64,000 nt of DNA from Ochrobactrum sp. Marseille-Q0166 (lineage in GTDB: Bacteria > Pseudomonadota > Alphaproteobacteria > Rhizobiales > Rhizobiaceae). The stretch lies in contig NZ_JACJUO010000002.1 of the NCBI RefSeq assembly GCF_014397025.1, forward strand, positions 666,501 to 730,500, in the 5' to 3' direction. A program made the translations under genes and the position numbers. The notes under the pieces were generated by a model. The model did not search any database, had not been told where the DNA came from, and saw only the letters and a list, made by a program, of their open reading frames with translations. Positions 41,563 to 47,572 of the stretch are shown piece by piece. Position 1 is the stretch's first letter, and each line of letters begins with the position of its first letter.

Positions 41563-41756
41563 TATCTTCCCCTTTGCGCGTAATCGTTCATGATTTCTGC
41601 TGTGAGTTGACGAGCGCCGCCGAAGCCGTAAATTCTGGCGGCATCCTTGAATGCCGAGCGCAATTGGTGCTCAATAAAGCCTTCGGGCTTACTCATGATG
41701 GAGCGGGTTGCTTCCAACTCGGCTTGGGCTTCTGCTGTGAGGTGATCTACTGCCAT
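41562..41756 (-). CDS. Hypothetical phage protein
   Basis: 64 residues, MAVDHLTAEAQAELEATRSIM..., all-helical. GAGGGG precedes ATG 41756 closely; the in-frame start at 41873 would overlap the preceding gene heavily. Its stop overlaps the erf start by one base. Function unknown. Confidence 0.65.
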   Translation of the reverse strand: MAVDHLTAEAQAELEATRSIMSKPEGFIEHQLRSAFKDAARIYGFGGARQLTAEIMNDYAQRGR

Positions 41757-41763
41757 AATCCCC

Positions 41764-42096
41764 TCACTCAGCAGCTTCGAGAACAGCCATTTGCATATTC
41801 TCAAGGGCGGTAAATGTGAGGTCGGAATAGTCATCACGACGACCGAGGCGGTAATCAATGCGCTGCTTTGCATTCAAAGCTTCTTCGCTGCCAAATGAGC
41901 GAACCATGTCGATTGCCTGAATTTCAGCGTCGGCATCGATCTCGGCAAGCTCTGCCAGAATGCGGCTTACTTCCATTCCGCTGTCGCGCTGATCTTCCAT
42001 GTCGTAGCATGTCAGAGAAGGCACACGGGACCGCAGAGCAGCCAGTCTTGCCATCTGGTTATCAATGATTGCCTGTAATTCTGATTGGCCTGACAT
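41764..42096 (-). CDS. First gene of the leftward early operon
   Basis: 110 residues, helical with acidic patches ('ILAELAEIDADAEIQAID'). It has a degraded duplicate in the neighbouring remnant (21831-22043). It is the first gene after the operator-promoter at 42131-42177, the position of the lambda early leftward genes, so it may be regulatory. No DNA-binding motif seen. Confidence 0.7.
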   Translation of the reverse strand: MSGQSELQAIIDNQMARLAALRSRVPSLTCYDMEDQRDSGMEVSRILAELAEIDADAEIQAIDMVRSFGSEEALNAKQRIDYRLGRRDDYSDLTFTALENMQMAVLEAAE

Positions 42097-42130
42097 TTCG
42101 TTGCTCCCAACTCGTTTGTTGGGATTAGAC

Positions 42131-42177
42131 TATGAGAAACTCATACTTATGTCAAATAGAAATATGGAAAAGTCATA
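42131..42177 (-). promoter_or_regulatory. Leftward early promoter with two repressor operators (OL-like)
   Basis: A perfect 15-bp palindrome TATGAGAAACTCATA (42131-42145) and the related TATGGAAAAGTCATA (42163-42177) match the operators at the repressor locus (45120-45159). On the minus strand TTGACA is followed after 17 bases by TAGTCT, so the first operator covers the promoter. Leftward transcription into the recombination operon should thus be repressed by the CI-like protein. Confidence 0.8.
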
Positions 42178-42230
42178 ATTATTTTTTAATAGCGCTTCCA
42201 ACCAGCCGCAAACCGTGTAGAATCAGGGTG

Positions 42231-42260
42231 CAAAGAAGCCCCGGCGTAAACCGAGGCTTC
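42231..42260 (-). terminator. Terminator in the immunity region
   Basis: On the minus strand AAGCCTCGG and CCGGGGCTT form a stem with loop TTTACG, followed by CTTTG. It ends the small-gene group at 42267-42506. Confidence 0.6.
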
Positions 42261-42266
42261 CTGCTG

Positions 42267-42374
42267 TCAGATTAAGTATGAAATGGCTTGGATTATTGAG
42301 GCAACGCCAAACAAGCACCATGCTACGTTCAGCTTAATCTCGACAGTTAATTGGATCTTGGAATTCTTCCTCAT
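42267..42374 (-). CDS. 35-residue membrane protein
   Basis: MRKNSKIQLTVEIKLNVAWC then a hydrophobic helix (LFGVASIIQAISYLI). Similar very short membrane proteins ('IQLTVEIKLNVAWW') recur in alphaproteobacterial prophages, as I recall. GAGGG is 9 bases before the ATG. It ends just before a terminator. Confidence 0.55.
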   Translation of the reverse strand: MRKNSKIQLTVEIKLNVAWCLFGVASIIQAISYLI

Positions 42375-42426
42375 AGGAATAGCCCTCGATCCCGTGGCCA
42401 CGGAACCAAAAGGTTTCGTGAGACAT
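42334..42426 (-). CDS. Possible 30-residue peptide gene
   Basis: MSHETFWFRGHGIEGYSYEE..., starting two bases after the stop of the 42429 frame and overlapping the 35-residue gene in another frame. No Shine-Dalgarno. Only the close packing speaks for it. Confidence 0.25.
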   Translation of the reverse strand: MSHETFWFRGHGIEGYSYEEEFQDPINCRD

Positions 42427-42428
42427 GG

Positions 42429-42506
42429 CTATCGAACGAATAAGCCGTCGTTCATAGCTGCATCGGCCCACCATTGGCTGTCGCGATCAGCCTTTGGTGG
42501 CCCCAT
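42429..42506 (-). CDS. Possible 25-residue peptide gene
   Basis: MGPPKADRDSQWWADAAMNDGLFVR, the first of a packed series of tiny frames (42506-42267). Ribosome binding is weak. Included as a low-confidence candidate of the kind found between OL and rex in lambdoid phages. Confidence 0.25.
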   Translation of the reverse strand: MGPPKADRDSQWWADAAMNDGLFVR

Positions 42507-42671
42507 TTGACATCCGTAATTCTTTGGCGGTTGTCGCGAGAATCCTCGGGGCCCATTCCAAAGGTACAGCATGGGATGCGGTTAACAGTGTCAGGGGTGT
42601 CCGGGTGTCAGTCGGGCCCGTTCAAAGAACCACATCCTATTGAAGGCAGATTCCTGCAAAAGAGTCCAGAT

Positions 42672-42702
42672 AAACAAAAAGCCCCGCTTTCGCGAGGCTT
42701 GT
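42672..42702 (-). terminator. Rho-independent terminator of the 42767 gene
   Basis: On the minus strand GCCTCGC and GCGGGGC pair around GAAA and are followed by TTTTTG. It lies 65 bases after the gene stop. The rest of 42507-42671 shows no gene I can support. Confidence 0.8.
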
Positions 42703-42766
42703 AGATACTTGCAAACCCAAAAAGAAACCCCGTCATAGCGGAGCTGATATTGCAATTAATTGCAAA

Positions 42767-43138
42767 TCAAGGAAGCCGCCAGCCGCCGACAAATCTGCCA
42801 GATCGAATAAGTTTTTTGCCCTTCATTCGATTTAAATAAGTGCGGAAGGTGGATTCCTTAAGCTCAGAATTGGTACCTAGGGCTGCTTGGTACAAATCCA
42901 AGACCTTCATTTCCTCACCTGACGCTTTCAGTGCTTTTAGTACAGCATTTTCAGCGAGAACTCGCGCCATGCTGTTTTTGCGTGTGGTGAATTGAAGGCC
43001 TTCACGCTGAGCTTTTGCTTTTGACAACTGGCGCACAAGCGCAGCTTTTTCCACCTTGAGTCTCTCAATTTGTTCGTCAATTGAGGAAATCTCGGTTTCT
43101 AGGCGTTTTTCAAAGAAGGAAAGATTGTCTTCTATCAT
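42767..43138 (-). CDS. Coiled-coil protein with C-terminal winged-helix-like part
   Basis: 123 residues. Residues about 10-50 form a long charged coiled coil ('ETEISSIDEQIERLKVEKAALVRQL'). Residues about 60-123 look like a compact helical/winged domain ('AVLKALKASGEEMKVLDLYQAALG', 'TFRTYLNRMKGKKLIRSGRFVGGWRL'), as in HTH or restriction-associated proteins. AT-rich, with its own terminator, so it is an independent unit in the immunity region, possibly a host-interaction gene. Confidence 0.65.
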   Translation of the reverse strand: MIEDNLSFFEKRLETEISSIDEQIERLKVEKAALVRQLSKAKAQREGLQFTTRKNSMARVLAENAVLKALKASGEEMKVLDLYQAALGTNSELKESTFRTYLNRMKGKKLIRSGRFVGGWRLP

Positions 43139-43232
43139 GTCTCATTTGATAATATGAACTAAATTGAAATGCAATCCAAAAGAGACAATTCCAATAAAAA
43201 CAATGGGTTATACTACTTGAAAAGCTATTCAA

Positions 43233-43276
43233 AATATGATAAACCGACTTAACTAGTTAAGTCGGTTTATCATATT
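43233..43276. repeat. 44-bp perfect palindrome
   Basis: Each of the 22 bases left of the centre (between 43254 and 43255, in AACTAGTT) is complementary to its mirror base on the right. There is no spacer, so the DNA could extrude a cruciform or its RNA a tight hairpin. It lies in the gene-free stretch between the 42767 gene and the small-RNA promoter. Confidence 0.95.
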
Positions 43277-43299
43277 CATTACACTTTGTAGTTTTTAAG

Positions 43300-43332
43300 T
43301 TGTCTTTTCTATATCACTCTGTATATACAGAG
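43300..43332 (+). promoter_or_regulatory. Promoter with palindromic operator for a small RNA
   Basis: TTGTCT (43300-43305), 16 bases, then TATATA (43322-43327) fits a sigma-70 promoter with a start near 43333. A perfect 16-bp palindrome CTCTGTATATACAGAG (43317-43332) covers the -10 box, so a dimeric repressor could block it. It differs from the CI-type operator of this phage. Confidence 0.65.
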
Positions 43333-43435
43333 GTGTCTCGGTAAGTCCTACGCTCACCGTCTTTTAGGAGATAAGCTACGTGTATCGTAGTCGCGTGTAG
43401 GGTCGAGACACAACCCGCTTCGGCGGGTTTTTTTT
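43333..43435 (+). ncRNA. Candidate small structured RNA, about 100 nt, with terminator
   Basis: GTGTCTCG at 43333-43340 pairs perfectly with CGAGACAC at 43404-43411, closing the molecule. Inside are a perfect hairpin CTACG-TGTAT-CGTAG (43376-43390) and TCCTA/TAGGA (43346-43350 with 43365-43369). The 3' end is an ideal terminator, AACCCGC-TTCG-GCGGGTT plus eight T (43412-43435). No open frame fills it. The predicted start of transcription coincides with the closing stem. It converges on the DUF3800 gene. Confidence 0.75.
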
Positions 43436-44111
43436 ATGCGTACCAGCTGTCACAAACGCCGAGCTTTTTATGTATGACGTCGCGAAAAGTGCTGTCATTA
43501 TGCTCGAAATGACGGAATAGGCCCCACGATATGAAGTCAACCGCCTGCAATTGAATGCACTTATGGGATTCTAGGTGAGATATTGTAAAAGGGTGGTTGT
43601 GATCGCACTGAGTAATAAGAGTAGTTTCAATGTAGCCATTAAAAGGCATATTTTTATGCGTTTCTTTGTTTCGCTTATCTACAATTAAATTTATTGGCGA
43701 ATTTTTTTGTTTGTTGTGAATTTTACAGACTAACTTACCAGCAAAATAATTGTAGCAAATACCGTAGGCCGCCTTTCTAAGGTGGTCCTTTAGTGCATCC
43801 TTTTTTACTATTGAATAGTGTACGACCGCTCCAGAGGCGTGTATTTTTTCAATGAACTCCACTATCAGATCGGTCTTATTGCTGGCTATTTCAGATGGCG
43901 CCCATTTTTCCTTATCGCTACGCCAGATAGCTGAGCCTTTAATTTCAATGTGGCGCGGCCACCCTAATTCATGAAGCTTACGCTTTTGCCTCTTAACGGC
44001 ATTATCGAGTTTTTTCGGGTCATTTGTCTCCAAAATGGCGATCAATGAGTATTTGCTGGACTTTGGGTTAAAGCCAAACTCGCCACTTTCATCGAGATAC
44101 CAGTAAATCAT
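43434..44111 (-). CDS. DUF3800 family protein, candidate phage-exclusion factor
   Basis: 225 residues of the DUF3800 family, an RNase H-like fold. Visible are 'YLDESGEFGF' (acidic DES at residues 7-9), 'IVDKRNKE' (second Asp) and 'QAVDFISWGLFRHFEHND' (third Asp in VDF), the expected metal-binding set. It is AT-rich compared with flanking phage genes. It occupies the interval between the leftward operators and the repressor gene, where lambda carries rexAB, so superinfection exclusion or defence is a reasonable inference. GGGGG precedes the ATG. Its stop overlaps the 3' end of the opposing small RNA. Confidence 0.8.
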   Translation of the reverse strand: MIYWYLDESGEFGFNPKSSKYSLIAILETNDPKKLDNAVKRQKRKLHELGWPRHIEIKGSAIWRSDKEKWAPSEIASNKTDLIVEFIEKIHASGAVVHYSIVKKDALKDHLRKAAYGICYNYFAGKLVCKIHNKQKNSPINLIVDKRNKETHKNMPFNGYIETTLITQCDHNHPFTISHLESHKCIQLQAVDFISWGLFRHFEHNDSTFRDVIHKKLGVCDSWYA

Positions 44112-44333
44112 AGTTGCCCCCAGAACCGCAAACTGTTGCGATCCACATGGTGCACACAGTCAATAAACCAACATCATTCCTCTTACTCCCAACGATATGG
44201 CGATATCAATCCCATGTTGCGCTACATCTAGCGGCGACAAAACGCCATTAACCTTTCATCAACAATGTTCTTGCTTTGTTCTAATCCCTGAGTCATCCTG
44301 TCACACATACTAGGTGTATATGGAGTACGGGTA

Positions 44334-44591
44334 ATGGGCATGCAGACAAATTTTATCGTGCAGAGCTACACGAAGGTTAAAGGCGGGAATTTACGGCCTG
44401 ACACGCCTTTTATAGCAAAAGACGTAGCACACGCACTGCGCACAGCAGAGCGCATGGCTAATAGCAGTCCAATGGTGATTGCCTTCACGAATACCGGCGA
44501 TGCTGAGACAGGCGATTTTGAACCGCCTAAGCTTATCTTTGCTCATGGCGACCAGTTGCCGCCTGAAGTTGATGAGATGGAAAAGGTCTAA
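44334..44591 (+). CDS. Conserved small phage/Rhizobiales protein
   Basis: 85 residues: 'FIVQSYTKVKGGNLRPDTPFIAKDVAHALRTAERMANSSPMVIAFTNTGDAETGDF'-type pattern (quoted in part), common to small alphaproteobacterial proteins of unknown role. GGAG precedes the ATG. The 222 bases upstream hold no other gene and must contain its promoter. Confidence 0.65.
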   Translation: MGMQTNFIVQSYTKVKGGNLRPDTPFIAKDVAHALRTAERMANSSPMVIAFTNTGDAETGDFEPPKLIFAHGDQLPPEVDEMEKV

Positions 44592-44605
44592 CGCGGGAGG
44601 GGTCA

Positions 44606-44857
44606 ATGATCAGGTATAAGCCGCGTACAATTTCAAAAAGGGATCAAACCCTTACTGAATTGCGGGGTATTGCTGGCGGCTTATCGCTGTTGGAGATGCG
44701 CAGAATCATTGAGCGTGATGCTACTCTGAAGATGATTTTGCTTTTGCCTGAGCCTGTTCTTGATGAGGCTCTGCTGGTTGGTAAGGCGCTGCAAGCTTGC
44801 GCAAGACATCGGCATAGCTCTCCTGAAGATCTGGAGGAAGGCTATCATAAGCCATAA
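44606..44857 (+). CDS. Hypothetical protein overlapping the repressor gene antisense
   Basis: 83 residues with a strong Shine-Dalgarno (GGGAGGGG) 5 bases before ATG. The last 46 codons run antisense over the 3' end of the repressor gene (44721-44857). The N-terminal half is helical ('LTELRGIAGGLSLLEMRRIIERD'). It follows the 44334 gene by 14 bases as an operon. Transcription through it would oppose repressor synthesis. Confidence 0.55.
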   Translation: MIRYKPRTISKRDQTLTELRGIAGGLSLLEMRRIIERDATLKMILLLPEPVLDEALLVGKALQACARHRHSSPEDLEEGYHKP

Positions 44858-45095
44858 GTATTTCGCGATACTTCGAAGCGAGATCGACCATTGGGCCGGT
44901 CCCGCGCATCAGCCATTCAAAACGCACCTTGAAGCGCTTGGCGTACAATTCACCTTTGTCCGCACGAAAGCCAGAGCTTCCATTCTCATGCCCTGCATAA
45001 GTTGGGTAAGGGACGCCTAAAGCCTCGGCAGCATCCGATGCTTTTTCAAAACCGGCCTGCTTACGAGCGGCGGCTAATCTTTCATGAAGTTCCAT
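44721..45095 (-). CDS. CI-like phage repressor lacking the S24 domain
   Basis: 124 residues with an N-terminal XRE-type helix-turn-helix (about 6-60: 'LAAARKQAGFEKASDAAEALGVPYPTYAGHENG' in part). A helical part follows, then a Gln/Glu/Lys/Ser-rich tail. The LexA/CI S24 autoprotease domain is missing, so induction cannot use RecA-stimulated self-cleavage. It is divergent from the Cro-like gene across matched operators. No Shine-Dalgarno precedes the ATG, and a CATAAT box lies 7 bases upstream, which suggests a leaderless mRNA, as for lambda cI from PRM. Confidence 0.82.
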   Translation of the reverse strand: MELHERLAAARKQAGFEKASDAAEALGVPYPTYAGHENGSSGFRADKGELYAKRFKVRFEWLMRGTGPMVDLASKYREILMAYDSLPPDLQESYADVLRKLAAPYQPAEPHQEQAQAKAKSSSE

Positions 45096-45106
45096 GATTG
45101 TGATTA

Positions 45107-45161
45107 TGTCATAACTAACTATGAGAAACTCATTGCCAAATGACTATGAGTTTTCCATAGT
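45107..45161. promoter_or_regulatory. Repressor/Cro operator region (OR-like)
   Basis: Operators TATGAGAAACTCATT (45120-45134) and TATGAGTTTTCCATA (45145-45159) match those at 42131-42177. For the rightward gene TTGCCA (45133-45138) is followed after 17 bases by CATAGT (45156-45161). Its predicted start lies at the ATG itself (45168). The leftward repressor has CATAAT at 45112-45107. Both operators overlap promoter elements. Confidence 0.8.
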
Positions 45162-45167
45162 TCGCGT

Positions 45168-45380
45168 ATGGAACAAACAATCAATGTCAAAGACCTCCGC
45201 GCCACATTGAAGATGACCCAGGCTGAGCTTGGGGCGGCAATCGGCGTTGACCAAAGCACAGTATCTCTCTGGGAAGCTGGCATGAAGCCACGTGGACCGG
45301 CGATGAAGCTGCTTTCGTTGCTGGCGCAGAATGGCAAAGTTCCGTCTGCCAAGCGCTCCCGTACGAGGGCGAACGCATGA
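45168..45380 (+). CDS. Cro-like XRE repressor
   Basis: 70 residues almost wholly composed of a helix-turn-helix: 'LKMTQAELGAAIGVDQSTVSLWEAGMKPRGPAMKLLSLL' in part, with a basic C-terminal tail. It is divergent from the CI-like gene and begins the rightward early operon. No Shine-Dalgarno; the -10 box ends 6 bases before the ATG, so the transcript is probably leaderless. Confidence 0.85.
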   Translation: MEQTINVKDLRATLKMTQAELGAAIGVDQSTVSLWEAGMKPRGPAMKLLSLLAQNGKVPSAKRSRTRANA

Positions 45381-45904
45381 GCAACTCGCGGCTGAAATCT
45401 TTCATCGACCGTGTTCTTCGCCTCAAAGAGGAAGAAGACACAATCAAAGCTGACATTCGCGAAGTCTACGCGGAAATGAAAGGCGAGGGGTACGACAAGA
45501 CCGCCGCCGGTCAGCTCGTCGCCTATCTGCGCAAGGTCGAGAAAAAAGGCCGCGAGGAAATTGAAGCCGCCAACACTGTTTTCGATTTGTATTTGAATGA
45601 ATACGAAAATGGCACGGCGCTTGCTACGCACACGCATGAGAACTCCTATTCGCCTGAAAAGGCGACAGTAATGGACCGCGCCACGGAAAGCTCTTTTGAG
45701 ACTGGAAGTGCGGCAGCGGAAAACGCCCGTGTAGGTATCCCGGTAGAGCCGGAAGACGGTAGCGCGAACCATGCCGGAGCGGGTGAAAGCCCCGCAACTG
45801 TTTCTCTTTCGTCTGCTTCTCCCGCCTCCCAAGCGGCAGACGAAGAAAGCCTCACCGGACATGTAACGAGTACCGGTGAGGCTCTCCTTTCAGGACAGGA
45901 TTAG
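45377..45904 (+). CDS. GapR-like (DUF2312) DNA-binding protein with a disordered tail
   Basis: 175 residues. The first ~75 match GapR: 'LKSFIDRVLRLKEEEDTIKADIREVYAEMKGEGYDKTAAGQLVAYLRK' (quoted in two parts by pattern), a coiled-coil protein that clamps overtwisted DNA ahead of polymerases in Caulobacter and relatives. The remaining 100 residues are Ser/Ala/Glu-rich and probably unstructured, absent from the ~90-residue chromosomal type. ATGA overlap with cro. A phage version may aid replication or displace the host protein. Confidence 0.8.
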   Translation: MSNSRLKSFIDRVLRLKEEEDTIKADIREVYAEMKGEGYDKTAAGQLVAYLRKVEKKGREEIEAANTVFDLYLNEYENGTALATHTHENSYSPEKATVMDRATESSFETGSAAAENARVGIPVEPEDGSANHAGAGESPATVSLSSASPASQAADEESLTGHVTSTGEALLSGQD

Positions 45905-45937
45905 GCGGCGATGAGGAACACCCTGTCCAATTCAAAT

Positions 45938-46168
45938 TCACAAATCAGCCGAGCGTTTAGTGCGCGATCTTTTGGGCGCGAATGCCTGTCCGCCAAGTTC
46001 TTCGGCTGTAGCGGGTGCTTCTTGGCGGCGCGTGACCGGGGTTTCCCTCTTAACCTTGAACAAAGCAGGTTCACGCATTTCAGCATCCGCGCCATTTCTT
46101 CGGGCTATCGCGGCCTTTCGTGCGTTCTGCAAAACGCGCCACGCTGCGAAGCCGATGTGTTCAACCAT
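45938..46168 (-). CDS. Hypothetical basic protein
   Basis: 76 residues, MVEHIGFAAWRVLQNARKAAIARRNGADAEMREPALFKVKRE..., with a basic C terminus. GAAGGA is 7 bases before ATG 46168. It is opposite to the surrounding rightward genes. Frames on the plus strand over the same bases are rich in Ser/Phe/Cys and look like shadows, which favours this strand. Confidence 0.45.
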   Translation of the reverse strand: MVEHIGFAAWRVLQNARKAAIARRNGADAEMREPALFKVKRETPVTRRQEAPATAEELGGQAFAPKRSRTKRSADL

Positions 46169-46229
46169 GTCCGTCCTTCTGTTGTGTCCCTGTCGTCTCT
46201 GATCAGGAACATAGCGAGAGGCTTTGTGC

Positions 46230-46658
46230 ATGACGGACTCAAAATTTCAGTCACAGCAACATCAAATGGTTTCGGAGCGCGAGATGAGTAGCTGCGAGAT
46301 GGCGGGCCGTTATGTCCGCGAAATGACAGACAGAGAGGCGAAAGGGTGGGGTGATCATAGTAATGCCCTCAAGCGCTTAAGCCGTCGCTACGGCATGTCT
46401 TACTGGACCTTAAATAACCTGCGCATTGGCCGGTCAAAGACGGTTGAAGCATCAATCTTCAAGCGCGTCCAGTCCGCATACTTTGATTACTGCGAGCGCC
46501 AGATAGCGCAACTCCAACATGATCTTGAACTCGAAAAAGCGGTGAGCGGCGATGCTGATATGGAAGATCTGGTCGGCGAGGCTTCGCAGCTTCTGGCGTC
46601 TCTTCGTGAAGCGAAAGAAGCGAAGAAAACAAATCTTCGAGCGAATGGAGGCCGATAA
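46230..46658 (+). CDS. Phage protein with helical C terminus
   Basis: 142 residues. The middle 'NALKRLSRRYGMSYWTLNNLRIGRSKTVEASIFKRV' in part suggests a DNA-binding helix-turn-helix, and the rest is a charged helix. Start uncertain: ATG 46230 follows GAGAGG; later ATGs at 46266 and 46284 are also in frame. May regulate early transcription. Confidence 0.6.
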   Translation: MTDSKFQSQQHQMVSEREMSSCEMAGRYVREMTDREAKGWGDHSNALKRLSRRYGMSYWTLNNLRIGRSKTVEASIFKRVQSAYFDYCERQIAQLQHDLELEKAVSGDADMEDLVGEASQLLASLREAKEAKKTNLRANGGR

Positions 46659-46661
46659 GAA

Positions 46662-46760
46662 ATGAACCTCTTTCACGCCGCACTCGTCTCAGCCCTTTCA
46701 ACCGCCCTGACAATCTTGCTGATCGGTTCGATCGGCTTCTATTTCCTATGGAGAATGTAA
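46662..46760 (+). CDS. 32-residue membrane protein
   Basis: MNLFHAALVSALSTALTILLIG...: one transmembrane helix. GGAGG is 11 bases upstream. Its TAA overlaps the ATG of the next gene (TAATG), and both are in the early operon, so it is likely translated. Confidence 0.6.
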   Translation: MNLFHAALVSALSTALTILLIGSIGFYFLWRM

Positions 46761-47002
46761 TGGAAGCGCAGAAAATCCCGCATTACGTGAAGCCTACGCT
46801 TGGACGCCTGAACTCAGGTGACGTTATCGTTTGCCAGATTTCAGAGAGCAAAGAAGCCATCGAAGGCTATCTCTATTTCATGTCGCGAGATGCTCGTCCG
46901 GTAGGGGGGGCAACGTTTCGCTGGCTCAAAGAGCAGGGCTTCATAGCGCCAGACAGCGTTGGCTTATTGCCAGAGTGTCCTCAAACCTATCGTCTTGCGT
47001 GA
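46760..47002 (+). CDS. Hypothetical phage protein
   Basis: 80 residues, beta-rich start ('GDVIVCQISESKEAIEGYLYFMS') and a C-terminal 'GATFRWLKEQGFIAPDSVGLLPE' segment. Start set by TAATG coupling and GGAG 7 bases upstream; an ATG at 46748 is also possible. No family recognised. Confidence 0.6.
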   Translation: MEAQKIPHYVKPTLGRLNSGDVIVCQISESKEAIEGYLYFMSRDARPVGGATFRWLKEQGFIAPDSVGLLPECPQTYRLA

Positions 47003-47006
47003 GGTA

Positions 47007-47219
47007 ATGATGCTTACCCTGCGCGAGATGCACGATATTGCCAGAGGCGAAGTGTCTTCTATGGAAGGCCTTATTCGCAAAGGCCAGCGCTCAAAGCCGC
47101 CGCGTCCTGAGAATTGGATCGCGCAGCATCAGCGCATCCTCCAGCATCGCAAGCAGGTCGTTAAAGTTCTCGAACAGCAGATTGACGCCCGCAAGGCAGA
47201 AGGCGAGGCGGCAGCATGA
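47007..47219 (+). CDS. Hypothetical phage protein
   Basis: 70 residues, MMLTLREMHDIARGEVSSME..., basic and helical with 'ENWIAQHQRILQHRKQVVKVLEQQI'. GAGG directly precedes two tandem ATGs. Its stop overlaps the DUF1064 start (ATGA). Unknown role. Confidence 0.6.
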   Translation: MMLTLREMHDIARGEVSSMEGLIRKGQRSKPPRPENWIAQHQRILQHRKQVVKVLEQQIDARKAEGEAAA

Positions 47220-47572
47220 GAATGTCAGCAGCAGAATTTCGCCAGACGTCCAAGCCCAACAAGTACGGAGCTAAGAAAACTGTCATCGACGGCATCCGCT
47301 TCGATAGCAAGGCAGAAGCCGCCTATTATGCCAAACTCAAACAGCGTGAGAAAGCCGGTGAAGTCGGTGGCGTAGAGCTACAGCGACCATTCGCCATCCT
47401 CGGCCCGAAGGGCGAGCTTATCACGACATACAAGGCAGACTTTGCCTTTTGGGATTTCAAAGAAGACCGCTTTCGCGTGATCGATGTGAAGGGCGTGGAA
47501 ACACAGGTTTTCAAGCTCAAGCGCAAGCTCGTTAAAGCTTATCTCGGCATTGATGTGGAGTTGGCAAAATGA
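47216..47572 (+). CDS. DUF1064 nuclease-fold protein
   Basis: 118 residues of the phage DUF1064 family: 'NKYGAKKTVIDGIRFDSKAEAAYYAKL' (the conserved SKxEAxYY element), 'YKADFAFWDF' and 'VIDVKGVETQVFKLKRKLVKAYLG'. The pattern of E, D and D-x-K is that of PD-(D/E)XK nucleases, so a replication or Holliday-junction role is possible. It overlaps both neighbours and lies directly before the replication genes. Confidence 0.82.
   Translation: MRMSAAEFRQTSKPNKYGAKKTVIDGIRFDSKAEAAYYAKLKQREKAGEVGGVELQRPFAILGPKGELITTYKADFAFWDFKEDRFRVIDVKGVETQVFKLKRKLVKAYLGIDVELAK

Noticed and set aside
43233..43276. Possible Rho-independent terminator
   Set aside because: The palindrome has no loop spacer, is AT-rich and lacks a T-run; it is listed as a palindrome instead.
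45104..45114. TTATGTCATAA as a further CI operator
   Set aside because: Half-sites resemble the operators but the spacing is much shorter; it probably only overlaps the repressor -10 box.
45911..46291. Plus-strand frame over 45911-46291
   Set aside because: Composition rich in Ser, Phe and Cys and a poor start; the minus-strand frame with a good ribosome site is favoured.
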